Below, one piece after another: positions 43,665-55,213 of a stretch of 64,000 nt of DNA (positions within the stretch are counted from its first letter, which is position 1; the number at the start of each line of letters is the position of its first letter). The notes under the pieces were generated by a model, which ran no database searches, had not been told where the DNA came from, and worked only from the letters and a program-made list of their open reading frames with translations. This DNA comes from Ceratothoa steindachneri (taxonomy: Eukaryota > Arthropoda > Malacostraca > Isopoda > Cymothoidae): contig OZ018317.1 of assembly GCA_963969495.1 (NCBI GenBank), forward strand, positions 31,907,003 through 31,971,002, given 5' to 3'. A program made the position numbers and the translations under genes.

Positions 43665-44630
43665 AACGAAAAAAATGGCTGTCGATAATAGCAAAGTACA
43701 AAAAACTGGCTGTCCATAATAAGAAAGTAAAAATAAAAGGGTTGTCGATAATAGGAAAGGAAAATAAATAGCGGTCGATAATATGAAAGTAAAAAAATGG
43801 CTGTCGATAATAGAAAATTTTGATAAATGGCTGTCAATATAGGAAAGTGAAAGAAATGGCTATTGATACTAGAAGAGTAATATAAAATGGCTCTCGATAA
43901 GAGGAAAGTAAAAAATGGCTCGACTTAGGAAAGAAAGAATGGCCGTCGATAATAGGAATGTAAAGAAATTAGCTGTCAATAATAGGAAAGACCAATAAAA
44001 AGCTGTTGATAATAGAGAAATAAAAAAAAATGGCCGTCGATAATAGTAAAGTAAAAACAATTACCTGCTGATACTAGGAATAATAATGAAAGTAAAAAAA
44101 ATAGCTGTCGATAATAGGAAAGTAAAATAATGGCTATCGATAGAGGAAAGTAAAAATAATAAGGCTGTTGATAATAGTAAAAGTAAAAGACTTGTCTTTT
44201 TACTTTTACTATTATAAATTGAAAATAAAAAAAATTGCTATCGATAATAGGAAAGTAAAATAATGGCTATCGATATAGGAATGTAAAAATAATAGGGCTG
44301 TCGATAATATTAAAGGTAAAAAGACGTCGTTTTACTTTTACTATTAAAAAATTAAAGTAAAAAACTAGCTTTCGATCGTAGGAAAGTAAATACAAATAAC
44401 CTGTCGATAAAAGGAAAATTAAAAAAATGGCCGTCGATAATAGGAAAGTGAAATAATTGGCTGATGTTAATAGGAAACTATAAAAAAAAGTCTTTCGATT
44501 ATAGGAAAGTAAAAAAATGGCTTTCGTTAATAGGAAAGTCAAAATTAAAGGTCTGTCGATCGATAATAGGAAATTAAACAAAGAAGGGGTGTCGATAATA
44601 TAAAAAAATGGCTGTCGATAATAGGAAAGG
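43665..44630. repeat. Minisatellite of about 30-bp units
   Basis: Roughly 30 tandem copies of ggctgtcgataataggaaag followed by taaaaaaaat, with length varying by a few bases through the A run. Well-kept core: gtcgataatagg. Two units are enlarged into near-palindromes: taatagtaaaagtaaaaga with its complement at about 44173-44216, and a similar one at about 44308-44345. Minus-strand open frames through it (repeats of SYYRQPFF) are by-products and not genes. Confidence 0.95.
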
Positions 44631-44933
44631 ACCCTCAAAAAACAAACCTTTAAAACTTCTTGTGAACTGAAGGAATTCACAAGTTCGTTTGGATTGATGT
44701 TTACCACAATGTGTTGCGTTGTGGCCAAATTAATCAGTTAATGGGCAGATAAAAAGAGTTAATTTACCTCTGACAAGAGATTTGGCAGAGGTATATATGA
44801 TTACACGTGTATGTCTGTCTGTCTATTTGGGTACAAGATATATCTATGTAGCCTCGTTACCCCGATCATCATTACTCCACTGGTGTGCGAGTGAAGGAAC
44901 TCCTTTTCCTATAAATTCAACTCCTCTAAATTG

Positions 44934-45065
44934 TGGCTACGGCCTAAGTAAGGTTAGAGGAAACACCGCTTCCGATTACAATGAAGTTAAGCCACATCGA
45001 CTGTGGATAGTCGTCGAATGGAATCGCGAATTGGGTTGACTTCACGCCAGCTGCCATAGGCTCTG
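44934..45065 (+). pseudogene. 5S rRNA-like sequence, decayed
   Basis: The stretch keeps landmarks of 5S rRNA in order. ggctacggcc comes at the 5' end, then aaacaccgcttccgatta. The internal promoter A box resembles gaagttaagccacatcg (about 44984-45000), and a degraded C-box region reads ggatagtcgtcgaatggaa (45005-45023, canonical ggttagtacttggatgg). ctgccataggc (45051-45061) closes the 5'/3' stem with gcctacggc-like sequence. Several mismatches and an apparent small deletion between the two halves argue for a pseudogene or a 5S-derived SINE head. Only one copy is visible. Confidence 0.5.
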
Positions 45066-46320
45066 GGATCCCATGTTAATTGGTAGGCGCCAAGTAAGAA
45101 ATAAAAGGCCTCAAAACGAGAGCAGATGAGTAGCAAAACCATTACCAAATTATTCTAGTTTCCCCTCAATGTCATAAGAGACCCGATGGGCCCAAACGAA
45201 AACCACACGATAGAATCAAGCAACCATATTCAGTGGAGAATGCTTTTTGAAAGCATCTCTCCCTAACTATGCAAACAAACTACACCCACACACATTTATT
45301 TAAACCTCCCTGGCTCAGTGCAAGAGCACGCACACTCGTGCTACCCCCCTCCGCCCTCAGCACACATCTAATGACATGCTTCTGCAAACAGCTGTTTTGG
45401 TTGGGAATTATTGATTTTTTGGTAGCCAACGAATGAATTTTAAGTGGGTCATTTGAATTTAGTGAACTTCGCTCCCAGCCTTGAAATACTCCCCTGTCAT
45501 TAACGAATTCACTTCCTCCTTTCCTTTCGATGGGTCATAAATCGCGCGAGAGCGAGCTTCCCTTTTGCCATGTTTATCTTACCAGTGCCAAGGTACAAAA
45601 ACCCCAGAATAAAAATGCCAATTTAGGCATTTTTAAAATTTTTGCCATCAATTAGGGGAAGGTAAGTGATCAGAAATTTTTAAAGCAACGAACACGAATT
45701 TCGTAACTTGAGAGTCAAAGTTTGGACTGAATGTTTGAAAGGAAGTGTGACTTTCTACTTCTACTTCCTTATCGATTTATTTCCCTCCTTTCCTTCGTTA
45801 AATAAAGAATAAAGTGATAGGATTAAGCAATAATAAAAAAATGGATAGAAGAGAGACAAATAGGAAAAAAATCCTTTTAATCAAGGAAAGGAAGCGATCA
45901 GTAAACCAACAATTAATTTTTCATTGAGAGGAAAAAACCCTGAAGAAAATTTTGGATAGATGAAGAAAGGGGCAAAAGAATGAACACGAATAGTTAAAAA
46001 AGGTTAAGGAAGGCAAATAATTTATATTAAGGGTGCATGGAGAGGTTTGAGATTGGGTGCGTTAGGGCGCATTCTGCCCGTGAATAAATTCTGCCCCAAC
46101 AATACCTAAACTCAATCACAATGAGGGGGCCAATTTGGCGTGTACAGATTGATTGGTGCCCTCGTGGGATGGGGTGGCCAGAATTAGTTGCGTTGATGCA
46201 AGCCGATCCCATCCTGTTCAAACGCGGTTACAGTCGAAGTATTGTATATTTATATCTCAAACTTTCTAAGCCCCGCCCACCCGCCTTCTCAATTTCTTCA
46301 ATTAGTTAACCAGATTTCTC
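45066..46320. other. Non-coding, nothing recognised
   Basis: AT-rich with short GC-richer patches (45300-45390, 46040-46230). A 9-bp hairpin, aaaaatgcc with ggcattttt, lies at 45611-45634. No gene supported. Confidence 0.5.
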
Positions 46321-46390
46321 GCTTGCCTGAGGGATACAAGTTGGACTTCTAGCGCCGAGGTATGGCTTCGATCCCAGTGAGGCGACACAA
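46321..46390 (+). repeat. tRNA-like segment, possible tRNA-derived SINE
   Basis: An A-box-like stretch ttgcctgagggata (46323), the anticodon-arm-like sequence ttggacttctagcgccgagg (46341) and a good B box ggcttcgatccca (46364-46376) occur at tRNA-like spacing. The 3' part aggcgac can pair with a degraded cttgcct at the 5' side. The total of about 65 nt is shorter than a normal tRNA. The ttct in the putative anticodon loop would suggest an Arg(TCT)-type origin, but this is weak. Most likely a SINE head or tRNA pseudogene. Confidence 0.45.
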
Positions 46391-46477
46391 GTATTTGCAC
46401 TTTAAAATTTTAAATATTTCAAAAATATTTGGTGCTTTCTTTATATATAACATCACTTGCTAATAAACAAATATAGC

Positions 46478-47504
46478 ACGTGACAAAAGTATTCACCCAC
46501 TTTAATAAAATGTGATAATATTGTTATTAAACAAATGAAATCTTATTAATTTGATGAAAAGAGTAGGATTGAAGATTCGAGGAATTTGTAGAAACAAGGT
46601 GTTCGATACCGCCTTATGCAACTGTAGGTTCTATAACTCAAAAGCACCGCGAGGATGGAATCCCCCTCCAACTTGCCAAGAGCTGGTGCTCCTCGCAATA
46701 TTAATGATCCGTCAGGATGTTAAATGTCTCGAAGCTAAAAGATAATCCAGTGATTATTACTATGAAAGAGCTAGAAAGTGATCTGAAATTGTCAGGGACT
46801 AAAGTGAGTAAAATAATTATTTGTAGAAAGCTTCATCGTAATGATCTGCATTCTTTCACTCCCCGAAAAACTTCACTTCTTAATAAAAATCTTTAACAAA
46901 CCGTTTAAAGTTTGCTAGGCAGAATCTTGTAAAGGGAAGTGAATTTTGGATCAATGTCATATGGTTAGATGTGATTAAAATAGATCTTTTTGGCTCAAAT
47001 GACATTCGTCACGTTTGGCGGGCAGAAGGAACTAACTGCCTGTGATCCTAAGCACACCATCCGAAACGTGAAACACGGAAGAGGTAGTTTCATGGATTGG
47101 AGCTGCTTTACTGCACATGGCATAGGGCCATTCCACATCATTCATTGATGACAAAATGGATGGTGCCACGTATCGAAAAAACCGTAAAAAAAAAGTTCTA
47201 CAGTAGACATCAATAGATATTTCAGTAGGACCACGACCCTAAGAATAAGGCCAAAATATCACAAGAATGGTTTAAGAAGTGAAAAATAAACTTCTTATGG
47301 TCAAGTCAATCGCCAGATCTCCATCCTATTGAGCATTTGTGGCTGCAATCCGAAAAAGAAACCCAAAGAACATTTTCTCTCTGAGGGAGATTTGGGTAAA
47401 CGAGTGGAACAAACTATCAAGAAATTATTGCGAAAATTTAATATCAACCTATGAGAAATATTAAATGACTGAAATTATTATTGGTTGAATACTTTTATCA
47501 GCTG
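46478..47504 (+). mobile_element. Tc1 element with recognisable ends
   Basis: The left end cacgtgacaaaagtattcac (46478) and the right end, read inward, cagctgataaaagtattcaa (about 47503), form an imperfect TIR of about 20 bp, with aaaagtattcaaycca as the shared core. They enclose a Tc1 transposase relic. About 1.03 kb in total, shorter than the usual 1.3-1.6 kb, because of internal deletions. Confidence 0.8.
46548..47462 (+). pseudogene. Tc1 transposase, many lesions
   Basis: A Tc1 relic read across frames. The N-terminal region is reduced: KAPRGWNPPPTCQELVLL (about 46636-46690) replaces the PRSGAPRKxS hinge zone. From about 46915 it gives LVKGSEFWINVIWLDVIKID (the usual WSDETKI site has become WLDVIKI, with Glu lost), then LFGSNDIRHVWRAEGTN (about 46990-47040). 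Next are NVKHGRGSFMDWSCF (about 47070-47110), HDPKNKAKISQEWFKK (about 47228-47278, the second Asp region) and WSSQSPDLHPIEHLW (about 47297-47345, the third catalytic site). The C-terminus is scrambled. At least six frame changes. Confidence 0.82.
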
Positions 47505-47568
47505 ATAAATTTGGTTCATTATTTTTTGTTGTTATATTCAAATAAAATATTTCAGGAAATTTAAGAAT

Positions 47569-47948
47569 TTAAGTGTGCCAATTCTTACCCCCGCGGCTCA
47601 AGTAGTTCATACGTGCATAACTAATCGCAACACCACTAGCATTACCTTCCCGTCTTCCGAGTACAACATACTCACAGTCGCCTATATTCAGGAGTCCTGG
47701 CAATGGAGTGCCTGTACCGTCTATGGTAGCACTCATCTCGACATATCGCTCGCGTGGAATCACAAACTTCTCCATGATCACTCGTTTTGCCAATCACACA
47801 AATACTGGCCGGACATTTTCAACCCCTAACGACCGGTCAATTGTGCCTTCGTGTTTGCCAGCAATTGTCATTCTGATCTTCATGTGCATTTCATTATACG
47901 TTAGGATGATCTCGTTCACGATGCGATGGGCATCGTTCACTAAGCCCA
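47569..47948 (-). pseudogene. Unrecognised coding-like remnant
   Basis: I do not recognise this protein. On the minus strand, two open segments join across a single stop and frameshift. The first, about 47948-47790, reads MGLVNDAHRIVNEIILTYNE, then MHMKIRMTIAGKHEGTIDRS and LGVENVRPVFV. The second, 47793-47569, reads MAKRVIMEKFVIPRERYVEM, then GTGTPLPGLLNIGDCEYVVL and GVAISYARMNYLSRGG, ending at a stop. Mixed hydrophobic/charged composition, with no low-complexity bias and no transmembrane run, suggests real ancestral coding sequence rather than a chance frame. No catalytic motif was identified. It lies 65 bp right of the Tc1 relic. Candidates include an endogenised viral or phage-like structural gene, or a host exon; none is demonstrated. 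Confidence 0.5.
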
Positions 47949-50900
47949 TCGGGTGAGGTTTTCATGTCTACGTATGTTATAGCAAAAGGACATGGTAAAT
48001 AACCTTATTAAATAACAAGGCAAAAAGCCTTCAGAGAGGGCCGAATACCCACCAAGAAGAAACTTAGAGGAAAGGTGGATCTTCAAAGTACGCTTGAAAG
48101 CACCAAAGCAGCGTAAATCATCAGCCCAGCTTATGTAATTCTGTTTCGTACATTTAATAGGTCTCGATTACTCTCAATAATTATAATTTCCTGGATTCGT
48201 ATTATAGATTTATTACTTTAAGAGACTTGAATGTCTCGCTCGATGTCCGTCTCTCGTAAACAAGTTAGTATCTGAAAAGTGTTTGAGCCCACGTTGCTTT
48301 ATGAGCTCGTAAAAGGTCGCGGTACTGATGCAAAGCGAAATAACCTTGTGGTTAAAGGGGATGTCATTATACGCCTGTGGTAAAAGTTAGTGTTCCTAAA
48401 AATTTTTAAAATGGGAATTGTTGTTAGACAGCTGCAGCTCACTTCATTCACCTTCGTGAGTTTGAGGACGACTTGCTGTAGTTGAAGAAAATTGCTCAAT
48501 AATTTATATAAGTTTAGCGACACTTTCAAATTTTCCCTTTTAATCAACCATTCATCAACTTTTAGCAACTATTCGTGTGAGGATTTAAGTCTGACGAGAT
48601 GGAAAATTATCAGATAATTTCATCCTAGTAAACCTGCCCCCTCTGGTTTACTCTATTTTAGCTGAGCTAGATCAACAATAAATGGATAGTTAATCAGTGA
48701 TTCTCACCCATGCCCTGATTTGTGCTTGAACTATATACAATACGTCAGAGTTGAACAAAGGCAGGAAGTCATTTGCAGTTGAAACTGGTTTCGATTATGT
48801 AGCATGAGAAGATATTTTTCAAGTTCCTCGTTTTCTATATATTTAAATTAAAATTTCATTTCAGTATTTCTCAGTAAACTTAGAATTCATTTTATTTTCA
48901 AACAAAATTAGACAGAAATATGTTTCTAGTTATTAATACTGAAATTTAAATTTACTAAAATTCGTTAACGCCTCAAATGTTTATCAGATACCTCGTTACA
49001 GCTACTGAAGATTGGTAAAGGAAAAGTAAAGTGTTAGAAAAATAGAATAATAAATAGTAAGCATAAATAACTAATTAGTGTTAAAGCCCGATGTAGGAGC
49101 CATAACCGTTTTCATATTAATGATAATTTGCAAACTCAAAAGTCTTAAAATAAATATCCTTCCAGTAGTTTATATGCATTTTTATCGTCGAATAATAGTA
49201 GAAGTTTATTTTTAGCAAAGTTTTAGGCTCAATTAGTGATAGAGGGAGATAAATAAGGAATTTCTAAAAGGATGGGGTCACTTTCGGTCTAAAAACGTTC
49301 ATCTGAACTAACAACTAAATAGGGTTATAATTTTGAAGGAGAATTTCACAATCTCGCCTTATACTTCCTTAATAAATGTGTAAAAAATTCTTCAACCATA
49401 TAATTCATTTAAATTTTAGATCTATTATGTAGGTGTTCATTCAAAAACAGCGACATTTCAAAACCAAAATGAGGTCCATAGCATTCGTCTCGTGTTGGAT
49501 ACAAAGCCTAGCCGGCTCATTGGGGTAGATAGTAAAATAAACAAACTTGCGAAACGTTTATAATCAAATATAAATAATCATATAGATAATGTAGCCCATT
49601 TTAGATATATATTCATATTGTTTTGGCAGTATTTTTCCTAGATTGCTGCATCTGTGTATAAGCGCATCGAAATATTTTTAAGCAAATTTTTCATTATTTA
49701 AAAACGAGATTGAAAAATTTTCCCTCAAAGTTACAACTCTATTCAGTTGTTTGGCAAGAAGAACCTTTTGAGACAAATAGCGACCACATCCTTTTCGTAA
49801 GTCCCTCGTTTATCCACCATTTCCACTAATTGTAATTAAAACCTGGCTAAAATAAGCTTATACTTTTATTTGACGTTAAGAATACATAGAAGTATTGAAG
49901 GAGTATTTATATTAAGTTTTTTGAACGTGAGATATTGAGAGACAGATATTTGGGTTAGGGAAGAGGATGTCGAGCAGAGGAAATCTTCAATATTAACTGG
50001 GATATTTGATAAAACTGGGTGAAACGAATGAGGTGGAATAGAGCGGGAATTTGATCTCTCGGCTATATGTGAAATGTACCAAACTGGAAGTCAGTTGGTT
50101 GATTTTGTACGATTCCAAGTGGAAGTATGAGGTATTGATGTCTTCTATTGAAAAAAACAAACTAATTTTATTTAAGCATATTCAATTAACCATTACTTAA
50201 ATGTTCATCCCTACTCTGAAGAAGCATTAAAACTTTAACACAGATTTTCTAAATGTAAATTCTTCTTCTTTTTTAAGATTTCATGATTGAGGTTTTTAGT
50301 AGTTTTATTCTTCAAAAATAATAAAAAGAAGTGAATCATTTGTTAGGGGGGTTAACAACCATTACCTGGTCAAGGCTTCAAAAGTATTATGTCATAGCAG
50401 TCTTGACTCAAGAAAATTCCAACTGTACTCTTTTAAGACAGAAGAAAAGGAATGGTGATCTAACGAATGTGTTTCTTCATCAAAGCCACATTGTGTCCAT
50501 CTTCCCAGTAAGGCAAACATTTATTTTTCTTTAGCCATCCCTTAATAGCCCCTTAAGTAATTCCAAGAAAAACTTTAACCTTAGAAAAAAACATAATCAA
50601 AAAAGATCACCGAATTCATTCCCGTCAGGTAAACGAAATTTCTGGACTCTTTATTTTATATATCAATGAGGCTTTGATTTTTCCGAAACTATTTCTAAAT
50701 TAATTTTGGGGGGTGCGTTATTGTTTATGTTGTTAGTAACTCTGAGTTTGCATCCGCGTTGGTGACTCTAGGCCCAATTATTCGAAACCCATGGTCGATT
50801 CTCGGAATGTCCAATATATTAATAATAATTCTAAACTATGATAAAAAAACGGAAATCTAAATTAATCAAAACTTTATAACAAATTATTCCTAATGGTGTC

Positions 50901-53399
50901 CAAAAAAATGAACATTAATCCCGTGTCAATTTCAAAACGTGAACAACAAAATAGGACGATTGATAACCTTCACCAGCCGTCCCCCTGATTCAAATTTAGA
51001 CAACTTTTCCAGAAAGAAAATGGGTAGACTTCGATATCATATCTCAACCTCAGCCCTTGGGAAAATCCTTACCATTCTCAAAATCGGTTCGCCTCCCGCA
51101 AGTTAAAATAACTATAACTAGGAAACAAAACTATCTTACAAAACTTTCCTCGAGCATTCGAGTCATCCTTTGCTCCCTCACCTTTTCCAAGAGAAATATT
51201 GCCATTACGAAACACCTATCCTACTATGGCAACTATTTAAGCATTAATTAGAGCCTGATTACATAAGTATTTTACAAAACCTAATTAATATACATTTATG
51301 TTATATATAATATGTATGACTCGGAGCCTTTAAATAAAAGAATCTTATCTTTTACAAGAGACTTCCAAGGGTTTCAAAGTTAGTCACAATTTTATTACAT
51401 TCCCATCTATAAGATCTTACGCCCAAGGAGGAAACGGTAACCGATCTTAAAAGTCTTTCCAACGAAAGTTCCGTAGAATAAGAACAAAGAAATAGGTTAA
51501 TTCTAATTCTGACAGCTACCTGGACTGCAAATAGACCTTACGAGGACCTTGAACTAGGATTTTCTTGCAGAATCTGCAACGCTAGAGATAGCCAGGCCCT
51601 TTTCCAATGATCCCGGCACCAAGATCTACAGTTTGCCCGCACGGTGCCATTGTTTACAAAAGGATCTGCGGTGATTCGTTTTACTTCTTGCATGATACGG
51701 CCTCGTTATTAGACCGGTTTAAATTCGTCAGGTGGTGGAACCAATTCCCTCACTGAAAGTAAACTGGCTGGAGACCCTGTTTCTTGCGCGCCTTCTGATT
51801 TTTCCTCTTTGACTGGTTCGGAAACCAAGAGTTGATGACGTCTTAACCCTATCGATTTCGAAGGCCAAGGACAGTGGGTGCGAGACAGGATATTTTTCTA
51901 GTAAGTATCTTTTAAAATAAGCCAACCAAGAACTTATGTGTTCATTGACTGAAATTTACGAAAAGACCAACGCAGTCAAAGTAGTAGGACGTGTTCCTGG
52001 TGAAGTCAAAGCTGGATTACTCCACTCTTAGGTAAGCTGCAAATGTAGAGGTGCAGTTTGGATATAGCAATATCACAAGGTTTTCAATTCTTTTAGGAGA
52101 CGATGGCCATATTGCTCCCAACGTCTCGGCAACTCCTCTTCACTATATGGGTTTCTAAAAATATATAAGTGACTCATGTCAATTAAAAGTTTGGTATATC
52201 TCTTATACGATGACATATATGGCATATGTTATACAAATATGAAGCAGAGACAGGTCTCCTACCAAGAGCGCAATGCCTAAATTGGTTCGTACCCGTATCT
52301 TTCAAGGCCTGATTCAACATCGGGCATAATTCTGAACTCGATTTGAGAAAGCTAAAGTTTCTTTCCAACGATCTTGCCTAAGCAACGATCATGTATCGAA
52401 GAGCAGCAAAGTCCGCGGTCAAAATAAATCATTCTGTAAATTGCAGCGAAACTCAAGCGAAAAGTCTCTGCCAGTGCTACCACTTACAACCGGGATGTCT
52501 CAAGTAATGCAGGTCTAAGTTGGCCTTGCTCGACTATCGTTCTCACTCATACTAATTGAGTTTTATGGTCTCGCTCAAAATGAGTAGGAGAGAGCGATAA
52601 AACTTCAAATCCCCATTTATAAAAATAAAGCTAAGATGAAAAACTTGCGACAAGAGCTCAACGGACCCAAAAAAACACGCCTTAATCGCTAATGGAAACT
52701 TCGGTCTCAAGACCTGACAATAAAGTAAAAAATATGAGTAGATTTTACTGTAAGAAATTGCTTGACTAATTTTCATGGTCTATAAAAAATTCGCTCCTGA
52801 GATTCCCAATAATGCGGGGAGCTACATATTCTTTATGGTTGTCGTAAGGAAGATATTCACTCATGTGAGCTTTATTATCAGAGAATTACTTTTGATAAAA
52901 GAAAAAAAAAATCATTGTTTTAATGGGGATATCTTGAAATTGAAGACTATAATTTACTTCTGCCTTCACACAAAATTGAAAAATTAATTACGAAGCTTAT
53001 ATTAGTCTTTTGAATTAATAACATAGATAGAGGCCATTTTGTACTGCAAAAATACCGCCCCGTATCATACATGGATATTTACCTAAGATTATTTACAAAA
53101 AACTTGGATCAAATTTATTGGTAGAAATTACTATAGCCACCTCAATCATCAGATTGTATCCAATTGTATTATATAAATTAAAACACTCTTAAAGGCATAA
53201 TGTATAAAGGATGGAAGCAAAAGTTTACATATGACAAATTAAAAGAAAAAATAGCCGAGATTTCCGATATAATTTATTGGTAGAAATTAGAAAGTATATT
53301 ATTGTCATGAGAAATGCTGCGATTTTTTTGCGAAGAAAATGTCGTTAAGTGAAAATTTTGTCACACGATTCATTGTACCACCATACCGCATTTATCATT
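47949..53399. other. Long AT-rich stretch without recognised features
   Basis: About 5.4 kb in which no gene or element could be supported. The longest open frames (for example 48299-48568 minus, 51728-51925 minus, 52775-52987 plus) have no domain and sit in ordinary AT-rich sequence. It could hold old, unrecognisable repeats, regulatory DNA or intron sequence of a distant gene. Confidence 0.5.
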
Positions 53400-54195
53400 T
53401 TTAGTCGCGTGTGAGTCTAGTTGCGAGCGACTCTATATCTCACTATACCGGTCGGTCGGTCGGTTCCCGTTTTGCTTTTATTGTTTTTGTAATAACATTG
53501 TAACTATTCAGCCGATTCTAACGACATTTGAACCCCATTTGTTGTTTTACATTCTCTTTCGAATAATAGAAATGCCAAAGTCCTCCCAAGGTTAGCCAGA
53601 TAATTATTTTGTTTTGGAAATAACATCATAACTATTCGGCCCATTATAACGAAATTTTAAATTTTTGTATTGTTTTATATTCTCTTTCGAATGATATAAT
53701 TCCCGGGAATTATATCCCGGGAGTAATTTTGCCTTTACAATAACATCATAACCATTTGGTCGATTCTAACGAGATTTAAAACATTTATGTTGTTTTTAAT
53801 TCTTTTTCAAATTATATAGTTGCCTAAGTCCTCCCAAGGTTAGCCAAGGAACTATTTCGTTTTGGAAATAACATCATAATTATTCGGCCCATCCTAATGA
53901 AATTTGAAACCCTTATGTTGTTTTACATTCTCTTTTGAGTGATATAATTGCCAAAGTACTCCCAAAGTTAGCCCTGAAATTATTTAGTTTTGGCAATAAT
54001 ATCATAACTATTCGGCCGATTCTAACGAAATTTGAAATCCTCCTGTTGTTTTACATTTTCCTTCGAATGATAGAATTGCCAAGCTACTCCTAAGGTTAGT
54101 CCAGGAATTATTTAAAGTCTTAAAGGTCGTAAGGTCATAAATCAGAATAAGTGAGAGCATGCGACTTTTGGGTCAGTAGACCTTGTTTGTAAAGA
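53400..54195 (+). mobile_element. Long copy of 128-bp-unit element (copy B)
   Basis: The head begins tttttagtcgcgtgtgagtc and contains gcgactctatatctcactat and ggtcggtcggtcggttccc. Five tandem units follow, with anchors (taacattg or taacatcata) at 53493, 53621, 53741, 53869 and 53997, giving spacings of 128, 120, 128 and 128 bp. The tail (about 54085-54195) matches the tail of copy A, including taaggtcata and gagagcatgcgac. One unit contains a double palindrome, ttcccgggaattatatcccg. There are no open frames. Copy A at 31452-31845 has two units and the opposite orientation. Confidence 0.78.
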
Positions 54196-55213
54196 CTTTT
54201 ATATTCATTACTGATACAAAATTGATGATTTAATGGCATCATTTAAAGTATCAACATTGATAGTTTTTGAGCTGCATCTTCGACTGAGGGATAAAAAATG
54301 GTGCCTCTCTTACTTAATCAATGCTTTAACAGACCGACCACAAGACAAGTCTTGTGGTCTGGTTCAGTGAGGAAACTTTGATCGATGCATTATAATTAAT
54401 CCCCAAGGAAATCAATCTTCCAGCGTCATTACGAATGCCGATATAATGTGCGACGTCACTATCTTGCTGAAATAGTTCATTGGGTAAGGTTGCATCGACC
54501 AACACAATACAGAGCATATCAACTAATGTTGGGCCTTTCTAGGTAAGTGTGTTTGCCCCCTTTAAGGGTCTACCGAAAAATAGGATCCATTTTCTTCCCA
54601 ATCACTCTACACTAAACAGTTACTTTCGTTGTGCAAAATGGCCTGTAAATTCATCAGGTGACCCTTTTCGATAATTTTGTTTCCTAATACCGTACAAATA
54701 TGTCTAGCATTATTTACGATAGTTTTTAATTTGATTAAATTTTAACCTCACATTCGTTAAATTTTGAGATAATTATAATGTTCAGCGGTAAAAATCATCT
54801 GATAATGAAATCGAATAAGTTTGTGCTTCATAGGCTTAAATTAAAATATCGGCAGTTTCTGTTTTCTTTAGCCGAATTCCTCTCAGGAGAGACTTTTTTT
54901 ACTCACTCGTTAGATGTATATATAATCAAAATTTTGAGACTAATATATTCGTATTTTTTTCATTCGTTTTTAAAATTTTCTTGATAGGAATAATTATTAT
55001 AATATTCAAATTATTTCATGTTTATTAAAAGTTAACATTTCAAAAATAGTAAGAATTCAAAATCGTGCTCTGGTTGGTTCTGTTGCAGGCAGGAGGTGTG
55101 TTTCAGTCCCTGTAGCTTGGCTATTCGTTCAAATGGGTAACATGATGACAAATATTAGTTAAGTGTATGATGTTGTGTAATTACAATCTATTTTTTAATA
55201 ATTGTTTGTAAAA
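54196..55213. other. AT-rich spacer with palindrome
   Basis: No gene seen. A near-perfect palindrome lies at 54336-54359 (gaccacaagac, two bases, gtcttgtggtc). The open frames of about 63-68 codons have no domain. Confidence 0.5.
54336..54359. other. 11-bp stem palindrome
   Basis: gaccacaagac and gtcttgtggtc are separated by two bases. It could be a cruciform or the closed end of a fold-back element, but the flanks do not extend the symmetry. Confidence 0.85.

Noticed and set aside
44267..44728. 153-codon minus frame with repeated SYYRQPFF
   Set aside because: The repeated peptide follows from the DNA minisatellite, whose A-run length changes would break any selected frame.
53493..54120. 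Ordinary centromeric-type satellite
   Set aside because: The same head and tail sequences bound the array at both loci, indicating a discrete element instead of an open-ended satellite.
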